Below the pieces are notes generated by a model. That model was not told where the DNA came from and made no database searches. It saw only the letters and a list, made by a program, of their open reading frames with translations. 64,000 bases of DNA from Galerina marginata. Lineage: Eukaryota; Basidiomycota; Agaricomycetes; Agaricales; Galerinaceae. The DNA is taken from contig JAECYW010000007.1 of the NCBI GenBank assembly GCA_023014335.1, positions 558,001 through 622,000 on the forward strand. Direction: 5' to 3'. Each line of letters starts with the position of its first letter. Positions within the stretch are counted from its first letter, which is position 1. Of this stretch, positions 51,989 to 63,035 are shown piece after piece. Both the position numbers and the translations under genes were made by a program.

Positions 51989-53660
51989 TTATAGCATCAT
52001 CAAGGTGGCGAGAGCAGCAACAAGGCCAACAACGACCTTGGGCGACGACATAGAGAGAGCTCCGCTGTTCAAGTTTTCGGTGGTCCCAGTGGTGGCGGGC
52101 GAAGGAGTTGCGGCAGCAGGGGTGGCAACAGGCGGAACAGCGGCAGCGCTCGTGCTGGCGCTGGCGCTGGAGGCAGCAAGGGCAACGCTAAGGTCCTGAG
52201 GAATCATCAGAGGTGTAGATCCAGCAGCGCTGAGGTCGACGGATCCATCTTCCTGAAGGACTTCAGAATTTTGAGCAAGGAAGTTACGGGTATACAGGAC
52301 ATTCTCGGCAACGAAGGAGTGGGACCACTCTGGGAGGCTTGTGAGGTCGATGTTACCTCCCCATCTGGAAGCATCAGAGTTGCCAGAAGTTGCCTTATCG
52401 GTCATTAGAGCGTAGGCAGAAATGTCAGAGCTCTAAAAAGTTCTATGATTAAGACCGGCCGTGAAAAATGATGCGTAAAACGTACATTGGCAGCGAGGCT
52501 TTGCATTTGGCCAGAGACAGACATGGGCGAGGCAAACGCGTTTGGAGGGTTGCTAAGCGTTGTAAATTAAGTATTTAAGAGACAAGGCATAATGAGAAAG
52601 TAAACATACATGATACCGAACATTCCCTTCTGGCAATGGGTGGGTGTGCCGCAGTAGAAGAAGGTTGGATTGGTGTCGTTCACGACTTGCGTGACTGAAT
52701 GCTATGGTTAATATGATGCAAATATCGTCGCCATCAATTTAACTCACAGACAAAGTCCTTGTTCTGGGTTCCAGAGGTGAAGAGCGCGTCGCCGGTCTTG
52801 TTGCAAGGTGTGAGTTCTGATGACTTGGTGACGGTGTGGTTATTGGCTCCCCACATGAACTTGATGGTGTCACCGACGGAAGCGTTCACCGCGAAAGGAA
52901 TATAGCGGAGGACACCCTGGGTAGGAGCCACAATGACGGTGTGGGTAGCACCTGAACCGCTAGAACCATAGCTACTGCCTTGGGTCTGGGAAGGCGGCGA
53001 GTAGGTGGCAGGGAGGCCGCCGTACGAAGCAACGCATTCTGAGACATCAATTAGTTTCGAAAACCAGTGCACTTCATAACGAGAACCGCAACATACGTTG
53101 AACACAGTCATTATAACCTGAGTTGCCCCAGTTAGAGTTACCCGAGCCATAAGAGGGAGTGTTGTAGGATTTCCACGCAGAGGAGGTAGATGTTGCAAGG
53201 ATAGTTGTGGCCCAAGAATCCCCAGAATTCCCGTAGTTTCCGCTTGACCCGTAGCTTCCGCTTGACCCGTAGCTTCCGCTTGACCCATAGCTTCCGCTTG
53301 ACCCGTAACTGCCACTGGACCCGTAGCTTCCCATGTTTGAGCCTTCGCTCGAACCGTAGCTCCCGCTCGAGCCGCTCCAGCTGGACCCAGACTTTGAGCT
53401 GCCGTAGTTGCTGGAGCTCGAGGCCATCATGGGGTCAGACATGGAAGAATCAGATGAGCCAGTCTGCCTGTGACCATTGTGAGCAATAGTTGAATTGTGC
53501 GTAATGAATTCACTTACTGGGGGGAAGCGGTGTCAGTAATCGGAGTACCGTTGGGAGCAGACACAGCGGGCTCGTTGATCGAGCTGTCCGGACGAGGGAG
53601 AGCGGCAGCAAAGCCAGAGAGGAGTGCAGCGGCACCAATGAAAGGAGTGATAAAAACCAT
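51989..53660 (-). CDS. GPI-anchored extracellular cupredoxin with Ser/Gly/Tyr repeat
   Basis: Secreted blue-copper-fold protein tethered to the cell surface. MVFITPFIGAAALLSGFAAALP at 53660 is the signal peptide. A low-complexity Gly/Ser/Tyr segment follows, including five 18-bp tandem units (YGSSGS, 53231-53320). The cupredoxin domain starts at HTVIVAPTQGVLRYIPFAVN and contains NASVGDTIKFMWGANNHTVT, where the His is a copper ligand, and FFYCGTPTHCQKGMFGIINP, with Cys, His and Met in type-1 copper spacing (C-x5-H, then M). A loop of about 100 residues (LPEWSHSFVAENVLYTRNFL) and a Thr/Ala/Pro linker precede the hydrophobic GPI signal KVVVGLVAALATLMML ending at 51989. Several introns. Known relatives in basidiomycetes are of unknown role. 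Confidence 0.88.
53231..53320 (-). repeat. 18-bp tandem repeat coding for YGSSGS
   Basis: Five in-register copies of an 18-bp unit (consensus on the plus strand ccgtagcttccgcttgac), two of them identical, within the cupredoxin gene. Such arrays change copy number easily by slippage, so length variation between strains is likely. Confidence 0.85.
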
Positions 53661-54554
53661 TATAGAATAAGGAAAGGACCGTGGAAGTGTTTTTGTCGAA
53701 AAACGAAGTGAATATGAACCTCCCTGAGGACTGCTACTTTAAATCTCTGTCAAAGAGGATGATCTAGAGAATGGTTAGCCTGCCATTGGATATGAGAGAA
53801 AGGAGTCGCACCTCGAATGAACGAAAGATTGACAAGCCGAAGATCAACTCGACGAAAAAGAGAGAAAAAAGAACGAAAGGAAGGAGGCGGCCAAGAGGAA
53901 AGGTGCTGTATCGATGAGGTGTCAAGGTATTTATTGACTCCCCCCTACCGGAGTGGGAAACCGCCATGGAAACAGTGATCACGGATGGGAATTGATCGTG
54001 TTGCAATTCTGTGGACCCTCCTACTTCCTGCGGCGCAATCACCAAATGCGTGCTCTAATTTTGACTCAATCTGGCATCGTATGTTCAACTACATCCTCTA
54101 CAACAAAAATCATATATGCTGTCCTGGCTGTTGAGAGTGGCAATTCATCATAACTTTCGTTTCGTGCTTCAACTTGACAGACACTCTGTGATCGTTCAAC
54201 TTGGATGTTGGTTACCCATGGTTGATGGGCAGCTCGGGGTGGTTACCATTCTCGTCGTACTCGTTATTTTTGGCCCAAAACTGACCAATCATGTAGGTTT
54301 CTAACGCGGATGGCGGGAGCATCGTCGGCGATAAAAATAAAGCATCACATATGCAACAATTATAAACCGCAACGATATCGCTCTTGCCGTCGTGCAGCCG
54401 CCATGTCGGAAAATAGAAGGAACTGTGGATGCTTCAGCCGAGCTGTCATTCTTAAAAATCACATCAGATGCTGATTTCATTATTCGTTACAAGCAAAAAG
54501 GGTACCCCAGATTCTACGGACATATCGAAGAAGTTAGCGCGCTTAACTGGTTTC
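53661..54554. other. intergenic promoter region of the cupredoxin gene
   Basis: 894 bp. The part next to the cupredoxin start has a strongly purine-rich plus strand (about 53810-53890), that is, a CT-rich tract upstream of the gene, as is common in highly expressed fungal genes. Other short ORFs are not supported. Confidence 0.55.
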
Positions 54555-55517
54555 TTAAACACGGCTCGCACTGCGTCGAAGCTCCCGCATCTGCTTTAAC
54601 CGGTCTGAGCCAGATATCTTTGCCTGGGCAGGCTGCATGGTAGTCTTGAGGCTCTTGGATTGACCCAGACTTACAGCAGTAACGTCTTGGTAGATGGGTG
54701 GCCGATTAGCACGACGTTGAGTTAGCTGGGCAGGCTCTGGCTTCACTTGGCCCCCGTTGTCAGGTGTATCAAAACGTAAGAGTCCACCTTGGCCTCTTTC
54801 CCTCTCGTTAAACAGCCAATCTGGAAGTTCGGCTGGCGTGCGCGCCTTGGATAGGTGATAAGCCCTCATAACATGGGTTAAGTGAGATTCCGGCTCTCCT
54901 ACGTAGAAAATCAATTAAGCTCTCTTCTCAAAGGAACTATCATACCTTCGTCACCACGTTCACCACCCAAACCCGTTGCCCAAACTTTGCTCACTTCCTG
55001 TGTGAAGACGTTGGCGGCCTCAGTAACTCGACCCCAGACGTATGCAGTATCCTTGACGGTGGGAAGGGAATGACTTCGGTAGTTTAATGACGGGCATGAA
55101 GATGAATAACGTTATCACTTACTCAAGGTCCTGGGTGTCATTCAAATGAGAGTCTCGAACCAGCTCCGTGTATTCAATTCCCTCTTCGCTTTGTACTGTC
55201 GTTCTCGAAGACCTTTGACTAGTATTTCCTCGAGCCCAGAACGGCGATGGTTCAGGTGATGCCGTTGAGCTAGAATCGCCAGAGCGGCGAGCATGTCTCG
55301 TTTCACGATATTCGTCTCCTTGGCGGGTGTGATAAAGCCCCCTAGTAGTGTCCGGCACTTGTTCACGCTGAAATTGGGGATCCCGAGCCCGAGGAGTGGG
55401 CATTGTACGAGGTTGACGACGTTCCTCGGACAGACGGCTCGGGGGAGCTCCACCCGCCAGTCGAGAACGGGGGTTACTGGGAAGTCCCTGGGGGACACGG
55501 CGGGTTGATGAAGACAT
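54555..55517 (-). CDS. basic, Arg/Ser-rich protein of unknown function
   Basis: Three exons. MSSSTRRVPQGLPSNPRSRL starts at 55517; exon 1 is an unstructured Arg/Ser/Pro-rich region (PRARDPQFQREQVPDTTRGL, SPEPSPFWARGNTSQRSSRT). Exon 2 has a likely amphipathic helix AYVWGRVTEAANVFTQEVSK, with aromatic and Val residues suited to membrane or protein binding. Exon 3 includes HVMRAYHLSKARTPAELPDW and LFNERERGQGGLLRFD and ends RLKQMRELRRSASRV. The W-x-x-(V/L)-x-x-A-x-x-F helix faintly recalls the Sec1-binding Mso1 family, but I do not consider that established. Divergent from the SQR gene with 356 bp between starts, which I see as promoter only; a 134-codon ORF there lacks any motif. Confidence 0.65.
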
Positions 55518-55873
55518 GATTGATTAGACCTGAGCTCGCAGGATAACCACAATGAACCAGAATCCTGCTGGTGAGAGAAACAAGTGCACGGCACGATGGA
55601 AGTGGAGAGAGCAGTCTAGAGCAGTCCGCTGTCCACTTCGAGGTAGTAATTATGATCGATCCTGGACACTGTTTCAAGAATAAGACTGGGAAAGACAACC
55701 TTCGCGATTGACAATGGCAGCTACTGTCGCCTGTGCACCCAAAGGTATCATGGGTATCAGGATGGTAGTCCTGACAATAAATCACATCATTGTGAGCAAT
55801 CTCCCTATTTTTGGTTCCCACTCGCCCAAGATGAAGAAAATCATTTGTATCGCTTTCTTTTAATTGCTTCTCC

Positions 55874-57670
55874 ATGCTTAGCCAAAAACTTGGCCAAGGT
55901 GTCCGCCTGGCGTCTCAGACGACCTCATATCAGAGTAGATCAGCGACAACAGCTTCGAGCCAGAAGTTCAAGGTGCTCATAGTAGGCGCAGGTGTGTGAT
56001 TGCTACCGAAGAAACATAAGTTCCTACCTATAGCCTTCTTTTGCAACCAGGGAGTGCCGGATTGCCAGTAGCTCATCAAATTTATAACCGGTTTAAGGCG
56101 GCTGGAAAATCGCTGGCAGATGGAGACATTGGTATCGTAGACGCAGCAGCCAACCATTATTATCAGGTTAGCTCGTCTCTGCAAAATGAAATAGCGAGTT
56201 TTCATTGAACGCACTTTTCGTTCTCCCAGCCTGGGTGGTGCGCTCAGAGAATAACCGTAACCTTCTTAGCCAATTCCTCATTGCTTTGTATTCTAGGACA
56301 CTTGTGGGGGCCGGACTTCGTGATAAGGCTGAATTTAGTCGCCCACTGGTTTCTCTGGTGCCCAGTCAAATTTCTCTAATTCCCGAGGATGTCAAGACCT
56401 TTTCTCCGGATTCCTCTTCCGTCACAACGACCGCAGGGCGAGATATCGCATACGATACTCTTGTCGTTGCAACCGGACTTCAAATAAATTTCGATGCTAT
56501 ACAAGGACTCCCGGACGCATTGAAAGACCCACGATCTGGTGTTTCGACGATCTATTCCTATCAGACCTGCGACAAAGTTTGGACTGACATCGAGAACGTA
56601 AAATCAGGAAATGCTATCTTCACCCAGCCTTCTGGAATCATCAAGTGTGCGGGTGGTGAGTTGTTTTTCGTTTAGCGAGTGCTATATCTAATAAGACGAA
56701 GCTCCTCAAAAAATCATGTGGATGGCTTGGGATAGATTCCGAAAGACTGGTCGCGAAGGTATCAACGTCGACTTTTATACTGGCATGCCTACCATGTTCA
56801 GTGTGAAGAAATACTCCGACGCACTTAACGAACTCAGATTAGAGCGCGGTGTTGGCGGTCATTTTGGGCACGAGCTCGTTTCTATCGATGTAGGGAACCG
56901 AAAGGCTATCTTCAAAAAAGTCGGCGATAGTTCTGAAATCAGTGTCGACTATTCCCTTTTGCACGTAACGCCACCAATGGGCCCTCTTAACATATTTAAA
57001 GGCTCGCCCATTGCTGACGCCGCTGGATGGGTGGCCGTCGATAAAGCGACACTCCAGCATGTCAAGCCCGAGTACAGTAATATATTTGCGATCGGCGACT
57101 GTTCATCTCTCCCCACGTCCAAGACGGCAGCGGCTATCACTGCTCAAGCTCCTGTTTTGACGGAGAACTTATTTTCCTTCGTCGACTCCGGGAAAGTCGT
57201 GATTGCGAAGTACGATGGCTATACAAGTTGTCCAGTGCGTGCAATCTGACGTGCATCTCATTTACTTCAAATTGACTAACTTCTGGTAGCTTCTCACTGG
57301 ATATGGTGAGCTGATGCTTGCCGAGTTTAAATACGGACTTGAGCCAAAAGAATCATTCGGGAACTTCTATGACCAGAAGAAGAGCAACAGGTTCGTCCTG
57401 ACCATCTTTCAAAAAACTTCAGTTATTGACCTTTGCCGGTGCCGTGGTTGTAGATTTTTCTATCATTTAAAAAAGGTAGTGATCTTCTGAATTGCGGCCA
57501 TAATCAAAGTTGGCATTAACAAATTTGCAGGATGTGTTCCCATATGCATACTGGAATTACATGGTAAGCAGCAGTGTTAGCCATTAGGGCATCGGATGAA
57601 CCCAACTTACCCTCGTCAGGTCAATGGCCAGTGGTTTGGGTCGAACGGTCTATCGCGACCAACTTTTTAA
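55874..57670 (+). CDS. sulfide:quinone oxidoreductase, mitochondrial (Hmt2 type)
   Basis: FAD enzyme that oxidises sulfide to polysulfide or thiosulfate and reduces ubiquinone. MLSQKLGQGVRLASQTTSYQ at 55874 is a mitochondrial presequence; the FAD strand KFKVLIVGAGSAGLPVAHQI follows. The spliced NHYYQ-PGW-TLVGAG signature uses an 8-nt exon (56230-56237). Next are LVVATGLQINFDAIQGLPDA, the first redox cysteine region GIIKCAGAPQKIMWMAWD, VDFYTGMPTMFSVKKYSDAL and the FAD site NIFAIGDCSSLPTSKTAAAI. The second redox cysteine is in DGYTSCPLLTGYGELMLAEF. The tail FYHLKKDVFPYAYWNYM is the membrane-binding end, followed by GQWFGSNGLSRPTF. Six introns at least. Complete. Confidence 0.95.
56230..56237 (+). 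other. 8-nt microexon of the sulfide:quinone oxidoreductase gene
   Basis: CCTGGGTG lies between a cag acceptor (56227-56229) and a gtgcgc donor (56238). It supplies codons for Pro-Gly and two bases of Trp in the conserved PGW-TLVGAG motif. The upstream intron runs from the CAG|gttagc donor near 56165 and the downstream one ends at ttctag before GACACTTG (about 56299). Without it, the motif is broken and the frame is shifted. Confidence 0.85.
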
Positions 57671-58051
57671 ATAATGTGGCTTCTTACATAGGGATTGTAC
57701 TAATACAATTTCGGATCCCTGCATAATCATCGCGATTGCCTATTAGAGCACGCGAATCGTTGACGCGACGCGTGTCTTACATAATTAGACCATGTGGTAA
57801 ACACGTTGATCAATAGTCTCGCCAGCCATCCGTTTTAGGCAATTGGCGAGCCAACGGCCTGAGAAAATCTCCCCATCATAAAATGATGGGACGGCCTGCC
57901 TACAACGTCTGGTGCATTTCGTACCCATTACCCCCCATACGTCATAGTGTGACTTTCTGTAGATCACGTGTACTATAAACGCGTCTCGCGTCCGACTGTT
58001 GTTTCCGTTCCGAATTCGTGTGAACCTCGCAAGTCAATCTAACCCTGCGCC
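57671..58051. other. intergenic region with short inverted and direct repeats
   Basis: 381 bp. Contains CCCATCAT-AAA-ATGATGGG (57872-57890), a perfect 8-bp inverted repeat. It is bracketed by two copies of ACGGCCTG (57854-57861 and 57891-57898). No ORF with recognisable content. Confidence 0.6.
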
Positions 58052-58506
58052 ATGTCTCGAACAAAATTATCGCACGCCGAACAGCACGCTCGCTCTTATC
58101 GCAACCTCGAAAATGCACGGAAAGCTGCTTTTGAAAAGTCCAACTACGATTCTCTGTACACCAGATTGAGGCTCACCAAAGAATTTCGGGATCGTTGTGG
58201 ACACGACCCATACGAATGGCAGCTGGACGTATCCGAGGCCACGTTACTTGGATTAGACACGATTCTGATCGCGAAGACGGGTGCTGGGAAGACTGCTCCG
58301 TTCATGATGCCGCTGATGCTTGATAAGAAAAAGAAGGCAGTCATAGTTTCGCCACTTAAAATCCTTCAGGATGAACAGGTGAGTCACAAACTTCACTCGA
58401 CATTCATTTCTTTCACTTACACTTAACTTAGGCATCTAGATTCCAGGGAGCCAGTGTTCCAGCGGTTGCCGTTAATGGGGACACATGGAGTCCGAAAATA
58501 TCGAAG
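58052..58506 (+). pseudogene. N-terminal fragment of a RecQ-like DEAD/DEAH helicase
   Basis: Two exons separated by a clean 52-nt intron (gtgagt...cttag). The protein reads MSRTKLSHAEQHARSYRNLE, a degenerate Q-motif YEWQLDVSEATLLGLDTILI, Walker A AKTGAGKTAPFMMPLML, motif Ia VIVSPLKILQDEQ and then ASRFQGASVPAVAVNGDTWS. After 58506 (SK|gtatgcc) no continuation is found: neither the DEAH box nor any helicase C-terminal domain appears in the following 800 bp on either strand. The N-terminal 145 residues are uninterrupted, so the break is a truncation rather than old decay. Similar RecQ-like P-loop fragments are common, dispersed sequences in agaricomycete genomes (general knowledge). It may be a piece of a mobile or multicopy family. 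Confidence 0.6.
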
Positions 58507-58825
58507 GTATGCCATGTTCATCTAGTTGAGCAATTTTTACGATAACCTCTTGCTGTGCCCGATGGTTTTCATAATGGTCTCCGCCACTCTCCATTACATC
58601 ATCCTCACCCTCTTCCTCTTCTTCGTGCTCGTTGTTGCCCTCCGAGTCATTCTGGGTTTGTCCTTCTCTCCAGCTTGTGATATCTGGGTCGTCCTCATCT
58701 TCACTTGTGTCAGGCTCCTCAGACTCATTTCCTTCAAAATGGTCTCGAAAATCAAAAATGTTCTGTGGGTCTTGCATGAATATGTGAGGAGTATAATCAG
58801 GAATTTCCGAGACAGCCCGACGCAT
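58472..58825 (-). pseudogene. antisense acidic ORF overlapping the helicase fragment end
   Basis: 117 codons, MRRAVSEIPDYTPHIFMQDP, followed by NIFDFRDHFEGNESEEPDTS and a long Asp/Glu run (HEEEEEGEDDVMESGG, about 58610-58560), then HENHRAQQEVIVKIAQLDE-like sequence. The frame stays open upstream of the Met (KADVV). Its 3' end overlaps the last helicase exon in antisense. The biased acidic stretch suggests real coding origin, perhaps part of a transposable element or of a rearranged gene. Not recognised. Confidence 0.35.
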
Positions 58826-59341
58826 TACTACATCCGCTTTTTTTCAAATTGAAGATGGTCTCGTGTTCTAACAATTATTACACTCTTATATAAGTCTCTA
58901 TCAGTAAAATAACTGTGCAAGAGCCTTCATATATTAGTTATACATGAAAAGAAATTATTAACATGCTATACTCTAGGGGAGGAAGTGCATAGGACGTGGA
59001 AAGGGAGGAGAGGTCTGTGTCGGGTTCCGGGGCGGATCAACTACAACGCCCGAAATTCTGTGACGAGATCACGGGGTGTGACTATGGGGGGTTGGCTCTA
59101 CGAACTGCACCAGACGTTGTAGGCAGAGATTGCGCCATCACGAAGTGATCGGACGTAGTAAAACGGAGTAGAGCATCGATTACCGAAAACGGATGGCTTG
59201 CGAGACTAGTTGATCAAGTGAGTCTGATAAACCAACTTGGATCCACCCACCATTCAAGATAGCGGCCCTTTACCTTGCTTTGCTCCGCTTTCTGCGCTCG
59301 ACGTCTCACTCATCTTCGGGTCATACTTTATATTTCCCTTC
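58826..59341. other. intergenic region upstream of Src1/Heh1
   Basis: 516 bp; the first 150 bp are AT-rich, the rest is G-rich on the plus strand. In-frame codons of the Src1 gene extend upstream to an ATG at 59237. Nothing else recognised. Confidence 0.5.
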
Positions 59342-62142
59342 ATGTCCCGTTTGTCTTCAGCCCAGGTTATAAGCCTCGGCGAATACCTGGAACCCGACTT
59401 TGACCCAGTGACGCTCACTGTCTCGCAACTTCTCGGAATTCTGGGATATCACAACATTGCATATCCAACGCCTTATTCAAAGCCTAAACTTGTTCAGGTT
59501 TTTAATAATGAAGTCAAGACAAGAGCAACTAAATTCAAGAAAGAAAGAATAAAGAAAGAGAACAGCATCGCGAGTGAAGAAGGAATTACGGACGGAATTA
59601 CGGGGCAACCTTTGGCTAAGAAGGGGAAGGTAGGACCGTTGTGAAATGTATTCCTGGTTATATATTGACTCTTCAATAGGCTGTGCCTTTGACAGCTAGA
59701 CGTTCTTCACGACGTCTTTCACAAGTGCCAAAGGACGAGGAGGAATCTTCTCCAACTCGACCGGAACCAGTGCGTCATATTGACACCCATCTCTTGAATA
59801 AGTCTAATCACATAGTGCAGTCAAAGCGACGCCGGTCTTCCGCACAACCAGCCTTAGGCGGGACATCCAAACGTGCGGCACCACCTACGCAAGCGACCCT
59901 CATCGAGGAAAGCGAACCCGAAGAAGAAGAAGAATTACCTGTAAAGAAAGTCGGTCGGACAAAGAAACTGGTTTGTTCTGACTCCACTTACTCCTCGTGC
60001 TGTGTGACTAAGTAGTTATATGCAGACTTCAGCAGGACAAGGACGTCGCGTTTCACATATTGTAAGTCTTTCAAGTTGTTCTCTTTCTTTTATCTGACAA
60101 TGTGCTAGTCTGGAGGCGAAGACAGCGGATGGGAAGATAATAATATTTTCCAGTCAGGAGCCGAGTCATCCTCTCCAGCTCGGCCGTCGCCTGTCCGTCC
60201 CAGGGTGTCAAGGACCAGTGCCGGACCGCGGAAGTCCCGCAAATCGACATCAGCCCCTCCACAAATGATTGATTCCTCATCTCCTACTCGACCCTCTAAT
60301 CTACCAGACCATTTTCCGCGTTCACCACCGCAGTCGCCATTTCGACCATCTCTTCCACCTATCCCAACCTATAAGTTCTCGGTGCCTCCAAAGTCGCGGT
60401 TCACACCCATTCGTGAATTTACTCCAGTTGAGCCAACGAAGCATGAACCAAAAGATGAACCGCAAGAAATGGACGAGCTTGATGCAGAACCTCCGGGTGA
60501 CAATCCGGTATTAGAATCTCTTGAAAATCAGGCAAAAGACGAACTTCCTAACGCTGGTCTTGAAATCGAATCTCTCAAAGATAGCGAAAGTCAGATTGAT
60601 GACGCTATTTCCCAGATTATGGCCGAAGGGCTGGAGGTAGCAACCTACTCAACTTCCGAGACTTCTACACCTTTGCACTGGGTCATCCGGGGTGCTGCAT
60701 GGATAATCATTTTGGCCACCTTAGTTGTTACTTACAACTACAAGATTGAATCATCCTCAATAGGGTTCTGTGATAGAGGGAGCAACAGTAACAGGGCCCT
60801 AGAAAGGATATCATCCAAAAGAGCCAGCGAGGAAGCCTGTCGCAGAAGCTTGTTGCAACTGCAAAATTCGACTGACCATGAGCAAGAAATCAATAAACTC
60901 GACTGTGACTTGCCGCCTTTGCTTCCCCTTCCGCGTCCCGATTCTTGCACACCTTGTCCTGATCATGGCACTTGTAGTCAGTTTGGAGTGGCTTGCGACC
61001 ATGGGTATCTTTTGAAGCCGAATATCCTCCTTTCCTTAATTCCTGTTTCCCCCTCCTTTACATCCCTCACGACTTCGCATGTACCACAACTTACAGAAAC
61101 ATTCTTCAAGGCGGTTTCGCTTGCGACGGATGGCCTTCCTGGATTCGGAAGTGTAGCTTTGCCTCCTCGATGCGTCGAAGACCCACAGAGAAAGCGCCAT
61201 ATCGGGGCAATGGGAAAGGCTATCGAATCCCGGCTAGCAAAGGAGAGAGGGAAGCGTATTTGTCGTGGAGATCCGTTCAATACCACTGAACCTCAAGAAG
61301 GTGCAGAGGCGGCGGCGAAATGGGGCGTTGAAGAAACTCAATTGAAGGAATATTACAGGGAAAAGGTTTCCAAGGCTTCTGTGAGTTTTTTTTTCTGGTT
61401 GAGCTCTGGACCATGTTCCTGACAGTGAGCGATCTTGGGGCGTAGCCGAAAATGTTGCCACATTTCGATGACACGTTTAATACGGCGATTCAACAATTGA
61501 CTCAGTGGGGTGGGGTCTTCGTTGGCGAAAGCGCAGAGTTCGTCCTCCTGCTTTATTTCTCCATACGGGGTTAACCGGGTTTATATTTCAGTGGCAAACG
61601 GTATATCGCGCATAAAACTCCTGAAATGAGTTGGCAATGCATCCTCACTGTCAAATCGAGAGAAGCCTGGGTTGCGTGGCGCACGACGGTGCTTGGTACG
61701 ATACCACTTTCTTATTGTCTTGCTCAAGAACAATGGCTTATCAGCCAGCCAATTAGCTTCCGTTCTTTCAATTCTGGCTATATTCGGCGTGCGCCTTCGG
61801 ATGACACAAAAACAAAAGGAGAACAGACGTATCGCGGGACTGGTTCAAGTGGCCTTGGATACATTACGTAACCAGGAGCTGGCGCATTACGTCGACCCGC
61901 TGACTGCGCCAGAGCCATATCTATCCTCGATTCAACTCCGTGACCTTGTGTTACAAGAAGAGCACTCGGTGCCGACGAGAAGGAGGCTCTGGGAAAAGGT
62001 AGAGCGTGTGGTGGAGAGTAACGCGAATGTGAGAGCTAATCTGGAGGAGATCGAGGGTGGAGACGAAATGAGGGTTTGGAGGTGGGTGGGAAGCTCTGGG
62101 AGAACTCCGGGAAGGAAAGAACTGGAAGGAGAAGTCGAATGA
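59342..62142 (+). CDS. SRC1: Src1/Heh1-type inner nuclear membrane LEM-like protein
   Basis: Inner nuclear membrane protein that links chromatin to the envelope. MSRLSSAQVISLGEYLEPDF at 59342 starts the HeH/LEM-like domain, which continues LTVSQLLGILGYHNIAYPTP and YSKPKLVQVFNNEVKTRATK. A long disordered nucleoplasmic stretch with SR/PxxP runs and basic clusters (KKVGRTKK, PRKSRKSTSAPPQ) likely contains the nuclear signal. The first membrane helix is HWVIRGAAWIIILATLVVTY (about 60680-60740). The Cys-rich lumenal loop has DSCTPCPDHGTCSQFGVACD. Helix 2, ASQLASVLSILAIFGVRL, spans the intron near 61698-61750. The C-terminal Man1/Src1 winged-helix domain follows (RRIAGLVQVALDTLRNQELA, VPTRRRLWEKVERVVESNAN) and ends KELEGEVE at 62142. 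Confidence 0.92.
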
Positions 62143-63035
62143 AAGACCGGGATCGTTTTCTGCTATTATTGTCTTGATTGATGATCTCTAGGATGTATAT
62201 CGAGGACTGATAGTTAACTGTTATTCTATTGATGGTGTTTTGACCAGTGGATGCTCTGTTTACACTCGCCCCTAGCCATATGCACCTAGCGCCCTCTTTT
62301 TGTCCTCTACCTTGATGACACCAGAATTGGGCTATTTGGACTGCCCAACGTGGTCCTCGTGATAACTTGACTCCAAGTTTGCGACTTATCGTGGTAACCA
62401 GGGCAGAGATGAAGTACTGCAAAGCCTCTTTCGTTTTCTCTCGTTCATCGATCTTCGGGCACATTCAAATTTCCGAGTCTTTTTGTGCTGTCGCTTGGTG
62501 CTTGACATGGGAAATGTTCTCGATGTAGGTACTCTGCATTCCTCGAGGTTGAGGGTTTCTGCCATGTCCAGTCTTTTGGTCGCATGGTCACCCATTGACG
62601 GCCGTGTATCGTTCGGAATGGACTTCGGAATTTCCATGTGTCCACCATAGATGAATTCAGGTCGCATTTACGAAAAAGAAAGTTTATGAACTGAAGTAAT
62701 ATGTAACATGCAAAACGAAGGGACAGCGGACAGCGCCGAGGTCGCCAAATCCGACTTGCGCAGCGGTGTGCCCAAATTGGTCGACCGTCCAGCCCAACCC
62801 CCAAACGCGAATCATCTGATATCGGTATTCGTCCTAGTCCGTCCAGCCAGGCCAGGCCAGGACGCCCGCAATTGGATACATGACACAGCACTCCTAAATA
62901 TCCGTTTACCGGCACAACCCACCGGACAATGGGCTCCTGTATGTAGCAACTTACATGTGGTATATGTTGGATACACCCACACACAAGTCCAGGGGGCAAG
63001 ACAAAAAGGGCGTCCCGCCCGTCAATGTCAAGGAC
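62143..63035. other. intergenic, convergent 3' ends
   Basis: 893 bp between the converging stops of Src1 and Vps23. The ORF at 62445-62999 (minus strand, 184 codons) has an unlikely composition and no motif. A short CCAGG-type repeat tract occurs near 62845-62860. Nothing else supported. Confidence 0.55.

Noticed and set aside
55474..55875. Minus-strand ORF of 133 codons between the unknown basic protein and SQR
   Set aside because: It overlaps both gene starts, is Cys/Ser-rich by chance and shows no domain.
62445..62999. Minus-strand ORF of 184 codons between Src1 and Vps23
   Set aside because: It is long but has no recognisable motif, lies between two converging 3' ends and has an odd Trp/Arg/Cys-rich composition.
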